Shown: positions 41,966 to 51,757 of the stretch, in pieces
Position numbering within the stretch: position 1 is the first letter of the stretch
Layout of the letters: every line of letters begins with the position of its first letter
Origin: Plectosphaerella cucumerina
Taxonomy: Eukaryota > Ascomycota > Sordariomycetes > Glomerellales > Plectosphaerellaceae
Reading direction: 5' to 3'
Assembly: GCA_020746995.1 (NCBI GenBank)
Contig: JAGPXD010000002.1
Coordinates: forward strand, 7,068,001 to 7,132,000
DNA: 64,000 nt
The notes under the pieces: model-generated
What the model was told of the DNA's origin: nothing
What the model saw: the letters and a program-made list of their open reading frames with translations, nothing else
The model's database searches: none
Position numbers and translations under genes: made by a program

Positions 41966-44592
41966 ATGGCCGACCCCGGTCCTCCCGGCCGCGACGCGCG
42001 TGCTCCCTATTGCGTTAATTGCGGACAAGACGGACACTGGGCATTCGCCTGTCCCGAGCCCACCAGAGCTATTCCAGCGTAGGTTCCATCTCACATTATC
42101 TTACACCTTCCTATTCATCTTACACACACACCATTCTATACACTCTTGTTGATCCCCTGCTGATATCCCCAGTGGTGCTCGAGGCAACGTTGCCGGTCAG
42201 AATCATACCAACCAACGCGACAATCATCAAGGACGCCGCTCCAAGGCGGTGGTGACCAAGTATCAAGCTCCCCCGTCTCATCCGGGCATGTTCGTCACTC
42301 GCTACGGTCAAGCTCCGCCGCCGCCGCCGCCTCCTCCCCCGGCCGGCCAGTACGGACCGCCGCCCCCGGCACCGCCGCCATATGCCGGCGGTCCTCAGCC
42401 CGGATACCCTCCTTACCAACCTCCTCCTCCCCCGCCTCCTCATCACTCACAACATCACTCTCTCCCTCCACCGCCCCTTCCACCCCCTGGCGACCGTTAT
42501 GACGCGCCGCCGCCGTATAACGCCGACCACCATCGTCCGTCTCCCGCTTGGGAGGGATCTTATGGTCACGGTCATCCACCTCCGCCTCCGCAACACCCTT
42601 ACTCCGGCCCGCCTCACGGCCATGCTCCGAACGCCCCTCCCTACCCCCAGCCGCCACCACCTCCTCAGGCTTGGGGAGGCGAGAGCTCGAACCACACTCC
42701 GCCTTACGGTCCGCCTCGTGGCTACAACGGCTCCTATGGTGGTCCACCACCCCCCGGCCCGCCGCCGCCTCCGTCTCACCAAGGCTATGGCCCTCCTCCT
42801 CCGAGCCAACATGGCTACCACGTTGGCCCCCCTCACTCATACACGCCTCCGTATCCCCCTGCCCCTCACGCCGATCACAGGTCGGGCTCTTACCATCCAC
42901 CTCCCCCTTCGGGACCACCCCCTACGAGAGGTTACGCACCGCCGCCTCGCCAGGCGTACTCCCCTCCTCGCCCCGCGTATTCTCCGCCTCGTCCCTCGTA
43001 CTCCCCATCGCGGCCATCTGGACCTGGCTTCGGATCATCGAGGCCCCCAGTTCCTCCCCCAAGCCTCCCGGCGCGGCCCCCGAGCCCGCCCAGGCAGCAG
43101 CAAGGTCGCGATAGGCAGAACCGGAAGAAGAATAAGAAAGGAAACCGCAACGCCGACCGCAGAGACAAGCAGGGTTCCAAGGAGAAAGACCAGAGCGAGT
43201 CACGGGCTACCGACACGGCCAAGGAGAAGCACGAGTCTGACGAGAACCAAGACCTGAAGAAAATCAAGGAGGAGAAGGTATCCCCTGTCTCTACACCAAT
43301 CGCCAAACCGGATCAAGACGACAATCCCGACGACCATGAATGGAACATGGACAACCTCTTCAAGGAGCCCGAGAGCAAGAGTGCCGACGAGATTGGCAAG
43401 CCGCTTCCGAGCCCGGCCAACTACCATGAGGACATCATGCTGCCTCCTGCGTGGAACGCCTCGGGTATCGACTCGGAGTGCTTGAAGGACCCGAAGCAGC
43501 ACGCTCTGTTCAACACCCCCGTGCGCAAGACGGTGTTCTGGAAGGATCTGAAGCGCGATCCCGTTTTCTGGATCGATGGCCAAGCACCTTCCCCCTCGCC
43601 CGAGCCGCAGCCGGCGCCTCGGCCTCAGTCACGGTCGCAGCTGCACCCGCAGCCGCAGCCGCAGCCGCAGCATCGGCAAGAGAAACGCGCTGCCCCAAAG
43701 ACCTCTCTGCGATTTGATAAGACACCGCAGGAGATTCTTGGTCGCCCAGTGACAATCGCGCCGCCGACGGCGCCTCGGATGGACGTTCAGGGTGATCGCA
43801 AGCGGCAGCGTCCTACTGAGCCATCTCGCCGTGATGAGCTTCGCGACGACTACCGTGGCCAGCGCGACCGATTCGACGATCGACGTGAGGATCGGCGTGA
43901 TGATCGTCGGGACTGGCGCGACAACAGGCTCAATGACAGACGTGATGACAGACGCACCGATCGACGCGAGGATATGCGGGACGACAGACGGGACAACAAG
44001 CGCGGACGAGATGATCGCAACGGCCGCAACGACAGGTCTCCTCAAAATTCGCCGCCACGCAAGAGACATCGCGGTGACGAGCGCTATCGATCGACCGACC
44101 GACCGCCGACACGCGATGAAAGCCCCCGCGGCAGGGAGCGGCAGAGCTCACACTCCAGGAACCTCGACTCTGGCGAATCGCAGCCCCGGCGTACGGATGA
44201 CGAGCGCTCGAATGACGCGTGGGAAAGCCGTGACCCATGGGACGCTTCGCAACCTGGCCCGACTCGCCAGCGTAGGTCCGAGTCCCGGGCATCGGCCAAC
44301 AGCGGCCCGAGCTCGCGGCGGTCAAGCGTCGTCAGCCGACCCAGCTCGCGCTCGCAGTCACGGCCCAGCTCCCGGCATTCGGCAGTGTCGCAGCGGAGTG
44401 GCATGTCGGAGCTCTCGTGGCTCGAGGCGGCGCTACTCGGACGCACGAAGGAGGAAGACGACAAGGACGCGAAGCCGAAGAGGGCCAAGCCTAAGCGGCG
44501 ATCGGCGCCTCAGATGGACTCTGCGTTCAGGTATGTGTTTGGCTGTGGTTGCTTTTTGGATATTACTAACATGTTGTAGCCGTCGTTGGTAG
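41966..44592 (+). CDS. CCHC zinc-knuckle, proline-rich, RD/RS-repeat protein
   Basis: Probably an RNA-binding nuclear protein. Exons 41966-42078, 42173-44530 and 44580-44592 give 827 residues; the last exon is 13 bases and encodes the end FSRRW. A single zinc knuckle lies at residues 16-29 (CVNCGQDGHWAFAC), split from the rest by the first intron. Residues of about 60-330 are Pro/Gly/Tyr/His-rich with many PPPP runs. A basic linker (QNRKKNKKGNRNADRRDKQ) follows. A conserved-looking acidic block sits at about 426-507 (EWNMDNLF, MLPPAWNASGIDSECLKDP, VFWKDLKRDPVFWIDG). After it come a Pro/Gln repeat, an Arg/Asp mixed-charge region at about 580-680 and a Ser/Arg region at about 737-780. Mixed-charge RD/RS tracts often direct proteins to nuclear speckles. 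No enzyme domain is present. Confidence 0.85.
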
Positions 44593-45312
44593 ACATCCGT
44601 CACCACTACTTGCTGGTCTCGTGGGCTTCTGTACGTACTATCACCCCCTGGATCTGCTGCACAGTACTAATATGATCTGCAGAGCCCACAACACAAGCCT
44701 CTGCCTATATGCGGCGGCCTACTTGCTTCGCCAGCACATCACCATGTTCGAGTTCACGCCGACGGATTGCTCCCGGCACACTAATATTGTCAACACCACC
44801 ACCACCCTCCCTCACATGTGGGTCCTTGTCTGAAGCTACACACACCAACCAAAACCAACCGATTTGTGAAGAAGATCGCGATGCGGTACGCATGCTCAAG
44901 TGCTGAGCTGCCTCTTTGTCTTTTTCGTGCTTCGCCGCGGCCGTCTTTGGCGCGCGGTGACGTCGGGTTTAGCGAAGGCGTTTAGGGGAGGATCTTGTTT
45001 TTGCACCATTGTCGGAATTTTTCACCTGTACTATTGTTGAACGTGGGCCCCTTGCGGGGATATTTGAACGAACGAATAATACAACTGTTGGAGTCTTGTA
45101 AAAAACATGGGAACACGTTTGATTCGTGGGTGAGGTGACTGACTGATCGGGGCAGATGATGGCCCGAGTCGGGGAGGAAGACGACCCGCTTGCCGCGGCG
45201 CGCCTGTCTCAGTCGCCACAGCGGCGGGCTGAAGATTTGCTTGGTCTGACGCCTTTGATCGCAGCTTGCGAGGGTCGGTCCAGGAAGAGACGGGACGACT
45301 GACTGGGTGGGA

Positions 45313-45347
45313 CTGTGATCTGTGATCTGTGATCTGTGATCTGTGAT
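45313..45347 (+). repeat. Heptamer tandem repeat
   Basis: Five perfect copies of CTGTGAT in a row. This is a simple microsatellite. Confidence 0.9.
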
Positions 45348-47432
45348 GGAATTGCCAAGGCTTCACGACGGGCTGGGCGAATCCCGGGTGACACGGTGAC
45401 AGGCCCAGGAGGCGGTCGATAAAACCGCAACTAAGACCATCCGACTTCATCCCAACGAAGGGTTAGGGGGAACTGCCGTCTGAAGGAGGGGGAAAAAGTC
45501 GTGGGTTGCGTGTTGGCGGCGACGGCGGCGGCGCTCGATGCCGAGAGGGATCCGGCGTGGCTTGGGACGGGCACCGTCATGCGGGTAGCGGGCGGTTGAT
45601 TTGGAAGAAAGGGGGGCCGGCCGGTCGGAAACTCGAGGGATGCTGATGATGATGGCGAACGGACCGGTTGAAAGGGGACCGGGCTACGCCTGATGAGGTA
45701 GGTGGGAGAAGTTCCGATTCACGAGTTGGCTCGCGGGAGGCGTTTAGGCGCGATGGGGGGATGGGACGGACTCCAGACGGTCTGAAGCAGGAGGGTGGTC
45801 TTGCTTGTTTTTTTTTCTGTACCGTCTCTCTTCTACCACTACCTTGCTGTATCTCGTGTCGATGAGTGCTTGTTCCCTGCTGCGACTGATGGTGCGGTTG
45901 CTTTGCCTCGCCTGCGTCCGCGGCACTGGCCTTACAAGGTTAAAAGGAAAAATAGGGGGGCCGTTTCTTCCCTTGCCCCCTGAACAGGGCCAGGGTGGGA
46001 GAGAGAGATCGGTGGGTGCCGCGCATCTCCGCTGATCGTCACGGGAGACAGGGGGTTGATGGAGCGGCGCAGGGGTCGGGCTGGCCTGAGGCCGGAGAAT
46101 TTGTGCATTTCATCCGACAGAACATGGTGATGATGCAGAAACGGCGTGACAGTGAATCGGTCTGAACTTCACAGAGCGAAAGCGAGAGTTTGTTCGGCGG
46201 CAAGCGTTCAAGAGGTGAACCGGGCAGTTAGACAGCCCGGGGCATGCGTGCCGTGTGTTGTGTGTTGTTTAAGCTGGGCGCGAAACGAAACAGGCCCGAG
46301 GGTTGAGGCGGATCAGGGTTAAGCCGGGGGGAGAGGATAGGACGAGCTGACGTCGAGGTTGAGTGAAGCCGAAGCACAGAGGGCAAAGCGCGCCAAGGTT
46401 GTCGATGGGGCCGTCATCCGCGGGTGCCGATGGCCAAGCAGCTTTGACGTGTGTGCGGCGCCGACTCGGACGAGGACCTCGCGTTTCAGGGCTCTATTCC
46501 TTTCTCTGTGGCTCGGTCTCGCGAGAAGCGGCAGACGAGACGCGCGTGTGTTGCTTCTTACAATGGGATGAATCTGTCGGGGGACCGCTGTAGTTCGACA
46601 AGAATTATCCAGGGCCTGCTTGTACGTCAACTTTGCATTCTCATCTTAGTCATGCCGTACGACCATCCGCTTCCAGAACCGCATCCAGTTCAACCACCGA
46701 CAGGGAGATCCCCTTTCCCCTTTCCCTGCAGCACGCCCCCGGATTCGCAGATTTTCCTGTGCGATCGACGAAACGGAGGGACCACGGGTCAGGTCAGGGG
46801 CCGGAACGGGTTGTGCGTCAGCTTCGTCCAACGTCGGGGCCAATCGCGACCTCTGCGTTGTGGTGTTTGGGTCATGAACGCACGGTCTCTTTTGCTGGGA
46901 GAAGAGGGAGAGGAGGTTGAAACTGGTCCACAGCAAAAGGCCAAGCGGCCCCCCTTCTCATGCAAACGCTTGGTGCGGCGAGGCCGTGCTACGGAGAGGC
47001 TTGTAGGAGAGATGCGATTCGCCCGTCCGCCGGCGAGGCTCAGCGCATCCTGCGACCAGCCTGAGTTTGCACTTGCGCCGCGTGGGAGCAGAGAGGGAGG
47101 CTGGCCGGTGTTGCCGTGGGCCCCGTCGGCCGGGATGTTGACAGAAGCAATGGAAGGAGGCTCGGTGCGGCGGTTCACGTCTCCCGCTTCCGCTCCCGCA
47201 TCGTCACCACCACCACCAACGGCCAGTGCTCTCGTACCGCACAGCCCACCACCGCCGCCCACTTCCCATGGACCACCCGTATCATCCCATCTCCCAACGT
47301 CTTGCCTCGTCGCGTCTTGTCTTGCCTCGCCCTCACCTCGTCGCCACGGCTCCATCCATTCCCATCCCCTGGCTGACCGGCCCCCCTCTCGTCCGAGGAC
47401 CAGGACCCCCCTCCAGACCCTCACTCATGATG

Positions 47433-47660
47433 TATAAAGACAATCCTCAGCCCGATGCTACCGTCTCTTCTTTCCCCCTCTCTCCTCACGCACAACAACA
47501 CAACAAACAGACAACAGTCTTTTCTCCTCCTTCTCTTCCCTTCTCTTCGCTCCTCAGCCCTGGTGGCCCTTATTAGTAAATCACAGCAAATCACTCTCTT
47601 TTCTCGATACCCCGGGTCTTCACTACAGCAACACCCTTTTTTCTCAACCAACTACTACAT
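47433..47660 (+). promoter_or_regulatory. TATA element and pyrimidine-rich leader of the GEgh16-like gene
   Basis: TATAAA at 47433-47438 lies 246 bases before the start codon. It is followed by CT-rich sequence and A/C-rich stretches (about 47462-47660), a layout typical of strongly expressed, regulated fungal genes. The transcription start is not shown. Confidence 0.5.
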
Positions 47661-47678
47661 CCCCCCCCACCAGCCAAA

Positions 47679-48620
47679 ATGCGCACTCAGTCTCTCCTCG
47701 TCGCCGCTCTGGCAGCCAGCGTCAATGCCCACGGCATGCTCAAGAGCATCCAGGGCGCCAACGGTGTCGAGATGCCTGGCCTGACCGGTAAGCTTCACTT
47801 TCTCTTCTCATCTGCTTCCGCTTGCTGACATCACCCAGTCGCCGACGGCACTCCTCGTGACTGCACCTCCAACGGCTGCGGCTCCCAGGCCGATACTGCC
47901 ATCATCCGTGACCGCGAGATGGCCGAGGTCGGTCCCCTTGGACGCACCCAGGGCAACGGCCCCGTCAAGGCCGAGACCATGATCGCCAACTTCATGGGCG
48001 GTGCCACCGCTCCCACCAACAACGGCAAGGGCACTGGCGTGGAGGACAACATCCCCGCTTCCGCCGGCGGCCAGGCCGCTGCCAAGTCCAAGAACGCCGC
48101 CCGTCAGCTCCTCGGTGGCCTCCTCGGTGGCCTCGGCGGTGGCGGCGGCGCTGGCAAGAAGGTCACCGGACCCGCTGAGACCATGGTCGCCGCTTCCGCC
48201 GGCGCCGGCGCCTCCCAGGGTCTCCCCACCTGCTCCGACAGCGGTGCCATCACCATGACCTTCTACCAGATCAACCAGGACGGCGCCGGTCCCCTCGAGG
48301 CCGCTGTCGACGGCACCTCCGGCGGCACCGACGCCGCTGCCTTCCAGGACGCCGAGGTCACCACCAACGTCCCCGGCCTGGGTATCCAGGGTCTGTCTCT
48401 CGCCACCGCCACCGAGTTCCCCGTCGAGGTCCAGATGCCCCAGGGCATGACCTGCGATGCCTCCGTCGGCGGCGCCCAGAACGTCTGCGTCGTCCGCGTC
48501 CGCAACGCCGCCACCGCCACCGGTCCCTTCGGCGGCTCCGCCGCCTTCACCCAGACCGCCGCCGGCCGCAAGCGCGCCCTCGCCTACCGCCTGAAGAAGC
48601 GCATGGAGTTCCGCGCATAA
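47679..48620 (+). CDS. GEgh16/MAS3-like secreted protein
   Basis: Exons 47679-47787 and 47839-48620 encode 296 residues. The signal peptide MRTQSLLVAALAASVNA is followed by HGMLKSIQGANGVEMPGLT, so the mature protein should start with His. The core VADGTPRDCTSNGCGSQADT with IIRDREM is the signature of the Egh16/MAS family found in powdery mildew and Magnaporthe, where members are induced around appressoria. A Gly/Ala-rich insert (about residues 125-165) interrupts the domain. Cysteines in GLPTCSDSG, GMTCDAS and NVCVVRVRN probably form disulfides. The C-terminus is basic, with KR sites (GRKRALAY, LKKRMEF) that could be Kex2 cleavage points. Biochemical function is unknown. Confidence 0.9.
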
Positions 48621-49008
48621 GCGCCTCTCTCCTCTCGCATCTTTTTTTTCTTTCTGATTTTCCAGAGCAACACGCAAACGACAAGAACATGAAATTAGAG
48701 ATTGGGCAGGCCTGGTAGGAGGGGGATTCGACGGCAGGGGTTGGTTGGCTTTGGCATAGGTAATCGGCGAGGTCTGAGGACCGATACCACTCCCTCTGGC
48801 GATGGGATCTCCGGCTCGCTTTCCGAGGTCAGGGACTTCGGGGCGTCCGGTGCCCTCGCCGGCTGGGCACGGGGCTCTGGATGACTGCCGCTCTTTCGAG
48901 AGACGGTGCTGTTTGTAGCAGTCTTAGTTTTATCCGGGGCAATTCGAGCAGCTGTGCTTTGGTTAATTTTTGTTCTGTGATGAGTTGGAAACATGCCTCC
49001 AATGGCCA
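48621..49008. other. Convergent intergenic region
   Basis: 388 bases between the stops of the GEgh16-like gene and the HET gene, presumably both 3' regions. A T-rich run follows the first stop at about 48640-48660. No gene is visible. Confidence 0.55.
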
Positions 49009-50916
49009 CTAAATCAGCAGAAACGATCTCTTCGCTTCCTCGCCAGCTTCCTCGAAAAGCTCTCCCTCCATCCCCTCCTCGACGTACGCATCGCCCACAA
49101 ACACATACTCTCCATTCCCGACCCCCCTCAGCACATGCGGGATGTTCGTCCCCGAGAACCCGCACAGCTCATCGCCCGCCTGGACCTGCGGCACGCTGAA
49201 CCCGATGTGCCCTTTTGCCGTTAAAAACGGCCGCCGGGACGTCTTGATGCGCATGTCGTAACATAGCCAGTTGCCGCAGGGTCCGTTCGCCGTCTCGTCC
49301 GACGTCGCTGTCATATCTCCCTCCTGTTCCTCCGCTGCGGCGTTCCGAATATGATCGGCCCACTCGACAAGCATTTCGTCGTCGCCATCACATCTTGACC
49401 ATCTGACAAAGGCCAGAGTTAGCCAACTTGCGCGCAGCGTCGCCTGCGCAGGGTCTCCCTGCTGTGGCCGGTTGTAGACCGCCTCCAACCAGTCGAGAAA
49501 CGCTGCCACCGCCGCGTGGTCGATTTCGTCCGCCGACCAATTTGAGTGCCAGACAGATCCGACTTCTTGGATGATATCGATGGAAAACCCGTCGATCTTG
49601 AGCACCCCGTCTTTGGGTAAGCTCACGCACCAGATGTTATCATCGACCAAGTCCGCACAGTAATCCGAGATGGGGAACGACATGGGCTCCGTGATCGACC
49701 CGGACCAGTCGGGTACCCAGGACGGCAGCGTGGCCATGCGCTTGGGAAATTGGTTGAATGCGAGCAAACTGTGATATCCCAGCTCGAGCAAGCGCTGCGC
49801 AGTGACGGTGTATGCCTGTGCAGCTGTCATGCTGTAGTCAGGAAACTCTGGGAATCGGTCTCTGTCGGCGGCGAGGTTGAGCATGGCGAAAATACGATCG
49901 CGTTCATCCGTCGCGCCCCTGAAATTAAGGTCGCTGTAAGGGACTTGTGCCATTCTCATGACTTCAAACAGGGGCCTTTTACGGCTCGCGAGGACGTCGC
50001 CGTCCACTGGCCCATCCAGGGGGGCGTCGGGATTCCACCAGATGGACCTTTGTAACACCAGTGTCATAACGTAGTCGGAAGTGGGCGTGTAGAAGACTAT
50101 GAAAATGCTGCCCCGCAACTCCACAGAAGCCTCCGAGAAAGCAGCGGCGGCATCGTGCCTCAATCGGAGCTGCTCCGCGTCCTCTGCAGAGATGTCGCCC
50201 TCGCGACTACTCATGACGGGAACCTTCTCGCTAGGAAATGTCACCGGGAAAAAGTTGAAAAACTCGCTCGCGTCGATCGAATGCTCGCCGCAGACGATGG
50301 CAACGTGCCTCGCAACGATGAACTCCTGGAAGATCCAGAGACGGCTCCAGTAGTACCTAGCGCTGAACTCCTCAAAGGCCTCGCTGATTCTTTCGATTCT
50401 GGCGCGTCCCGCATCGTCGTCATAGCTCGGGCGATACATCTTGTGAAGGGTTTCGAGATCCTCCCGGGCAATGAGGGCGGCCGTCTCCCTTATAGCAGAA
50501 AAGAGGTATTCCGTCTCGTCGACAGCGGGGCCGAGCCAGACCACAGCACGTTCGGCTTCGGCGTAGACATGATGCATTTGGCCGACTTGATGGGTCTTCT
50601 CCCTGTCGTCGGCCTGGTTGATGCAGAGCTGGTCGATCCAGAGTAATCGAGGCGCCGACGCGAGCCGGAGGTGTCGCAGTGCCGTCTCGACGGTCTCGCT
50701 GACTGCGACTTTGCGATTCGAAACTAAGACAAATCCTCCGGTATCGTTGGTTCCCCAGGCGTACGAGAGCGCTTCGTATGGGGGTGCGCTGGCCCTCGGA
50801 CGCTCCTCGACGTCGATCCTCGGTGTATCCGAGAAGTCTGTCGCGGGGTGCAGCTTGACGATGCGGAAATCGAGGGCATTGTCGCTGAGAGCAGAGTGGA
50901 CGAGGGGAGTTGCCAT
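49009..50916 (-). CDS. HET-domain (heterokaryon incompatibility) protein
   Basis: A single-exon protein of 635 residues from MATPLVHS, or 654 if an upstream in-frame Met at 50973 is used. The three HET-domain blocks are present: PPYEALSYAWG, then LLWIDQLCINQADDREKTHQV and MHHVYAEAERAVVWLG. The middle contains the usual DERDRIFAMLNLAADRD segment, and the end has GDELCGFSGTNIPHVLRG and YVFVGDAYVEEGMEGEL, the common C-terminal block of this family. HET proteins can trigger cell death when non-self partners fuse, but most are uncharacterised and the partner is unknown. I see no NACHT or WD-repeat region, so it belongs to the short, stand-alone class. The 17-base tandem array upstream is described separately. 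Confidence 0.93.
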   Translation of the reverse strand: MATPLVHSALSDNALDFRIVKLHPATDFSDTPRIDVEERPRASAPPYEALSYAWGTNDTGGFVLVSNRKVAVSETVETALRHLRLASAPRLLWIDQLCINQADDREKTHQVGQMHHVYAEAERAVVWLGPAVDETEYLFSAIRETAALIAREDLETLHKMYRPSYDDDAGRARIERISEAFEEFSARYYWSRLWIFQEFIVARHVAIVCGEHSIDASEFFNFFPVTFPSEKVPVMSSREGDISAEDAEQLRLRHDAAAAFSEASVELRGSIFIVFYTPTSDYVMTLVLQRSIWWNPDAPLDGPVDGDVLASRKRPLFEVMRMAQVPYSDLNFRGATDERDRIFAMLNLAADRDRFPEFPDYSMTAAQAYTVTAQRLLELGYHSLLAFNQFPKRMATLPSWVPDWSGSITEPMSFPISDYCADLVDDNIWCVSLPKDGVLKIDGFSIDIIQEVGSVWHSNWSADEIDHAAVAAFLDWLEAVYNRPQQGDPAQATLRASWLTLAFVRWSRCDGDDEMLVEWADHIRNAAAEEQEGDMTATSDETANGPCGNWLCYDMRIKTSRRPFLTAKGHIGFSVPQVQAGDELCGFSGTNIPHVLRGVGNGEYVFVGDAYVEEGMEGELFEEAGEEAKRSFLLI

Positions 50917-50973
50917 GATGTTTGTCGAGAGTAGCACCGGGCACTGTAGACTTTCGAGAGATTTCTGGGTCAA

Positions 50974-51757
50974 TGTGGTGGTCGGAGGAGATGTTTTCTG
51001 GGATGGAAGTTGCGATCAGGCTGGCAGGCAGCAGGAGGGAGCCCAAATGCTCCGCCCCCATCTGCATGTCACCCCTGCTCCTTCCAATCCTCTTGCCAGT
51101 GGTGAACCATTTCTGGGGATATTAGCTGCAGAAAACGGCATTTTGGAAAATTGTATGACGTCTCGCGAGTGTCGTATGACAGCTGGGACCTGCTGCGGCG
51201 ATGGACCTGCTGCGGCGATGGACCTGCTGCGGCGATGGACCTGCTGCGGCGATGGACCTGCTGTAGTGATTGAACTGCTGTACTGTGCATGCATTTCCCT
51301 TTTTCGGTAGCCTCTCTGTCAAAATCGTTGAACTTGATATCGGATTTTAAGGAAGGACAGGATTGATCCAATTTTTGTTGATATTTGTCGACCCGCGCTG
51401 CAGTTGTCGTCTAGAACCAGGGAGAACACCGTGGTTTGCTCGTTGACGTGTGGGAACAACCCTTTCTTGGCGAAGACGGGACTGGGGCGACTCTACGCAG
51501 ACTTTCATTCATATATTCATGTCGCTCACACGGTCGTGTTCGGAGGCGACGTGGCATCGTGGCGTTTGCGGCACAAAGTCTCCTCGTCGACATAGGGCAA
51601 CCGTCTTCCCAAGGCTCAGGACTTTGTTAATGGCCGAAGTCTTGTTCGAGCTACCCAGGCATCCAATAAATCATATTCAATCCAAATCTCATCACAATGA
51701 CATGGTATCATCTGCAATCATACGCTCCGAAACAGACCCCTTTTCCAACCCCGACCC
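50974..51757. other. Intergenic region, HET gene promoter
   Basis: 784 bases between the HET gene and the stop of the tandem NCS1 gene. They include the minisatellite at 51189-51273. No further gene is visible. Confidence 0.55.
51189..51273 (+). repeat. 17-base minisatellite upstream of the HET gene
   Basis: Four perfect copies of CCTGCTGCGGCGATGGA (51189-51256), then a degenerate fifth (51257-51273) and traces of a sixth. It lies about 270-360 bases upstream of the HET start codon. Confidence 0.95.

Larger units (their letters stand above)
44593..47678. other. Intergenic region upstream of the GEgh16-like gene
   Basis: 3.1 kb. An open frame at 46451-47437 (328 codons) and a minus-strand frame at 46789-47424 overlap each other and have no motif, so I do not call either. 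The region contains a short heptamer repeat at 45313-45347 and, near its end, the promoter of the secreted-protein gene. Confidence 0.5.

Noticed and set aside
46451..47437. 328-codon plus-strand frame upstream of the GEgh16-like gene
   Set aside because: Overlaps the promoter with its TATA element and an opposing frame; no recognisable domain.
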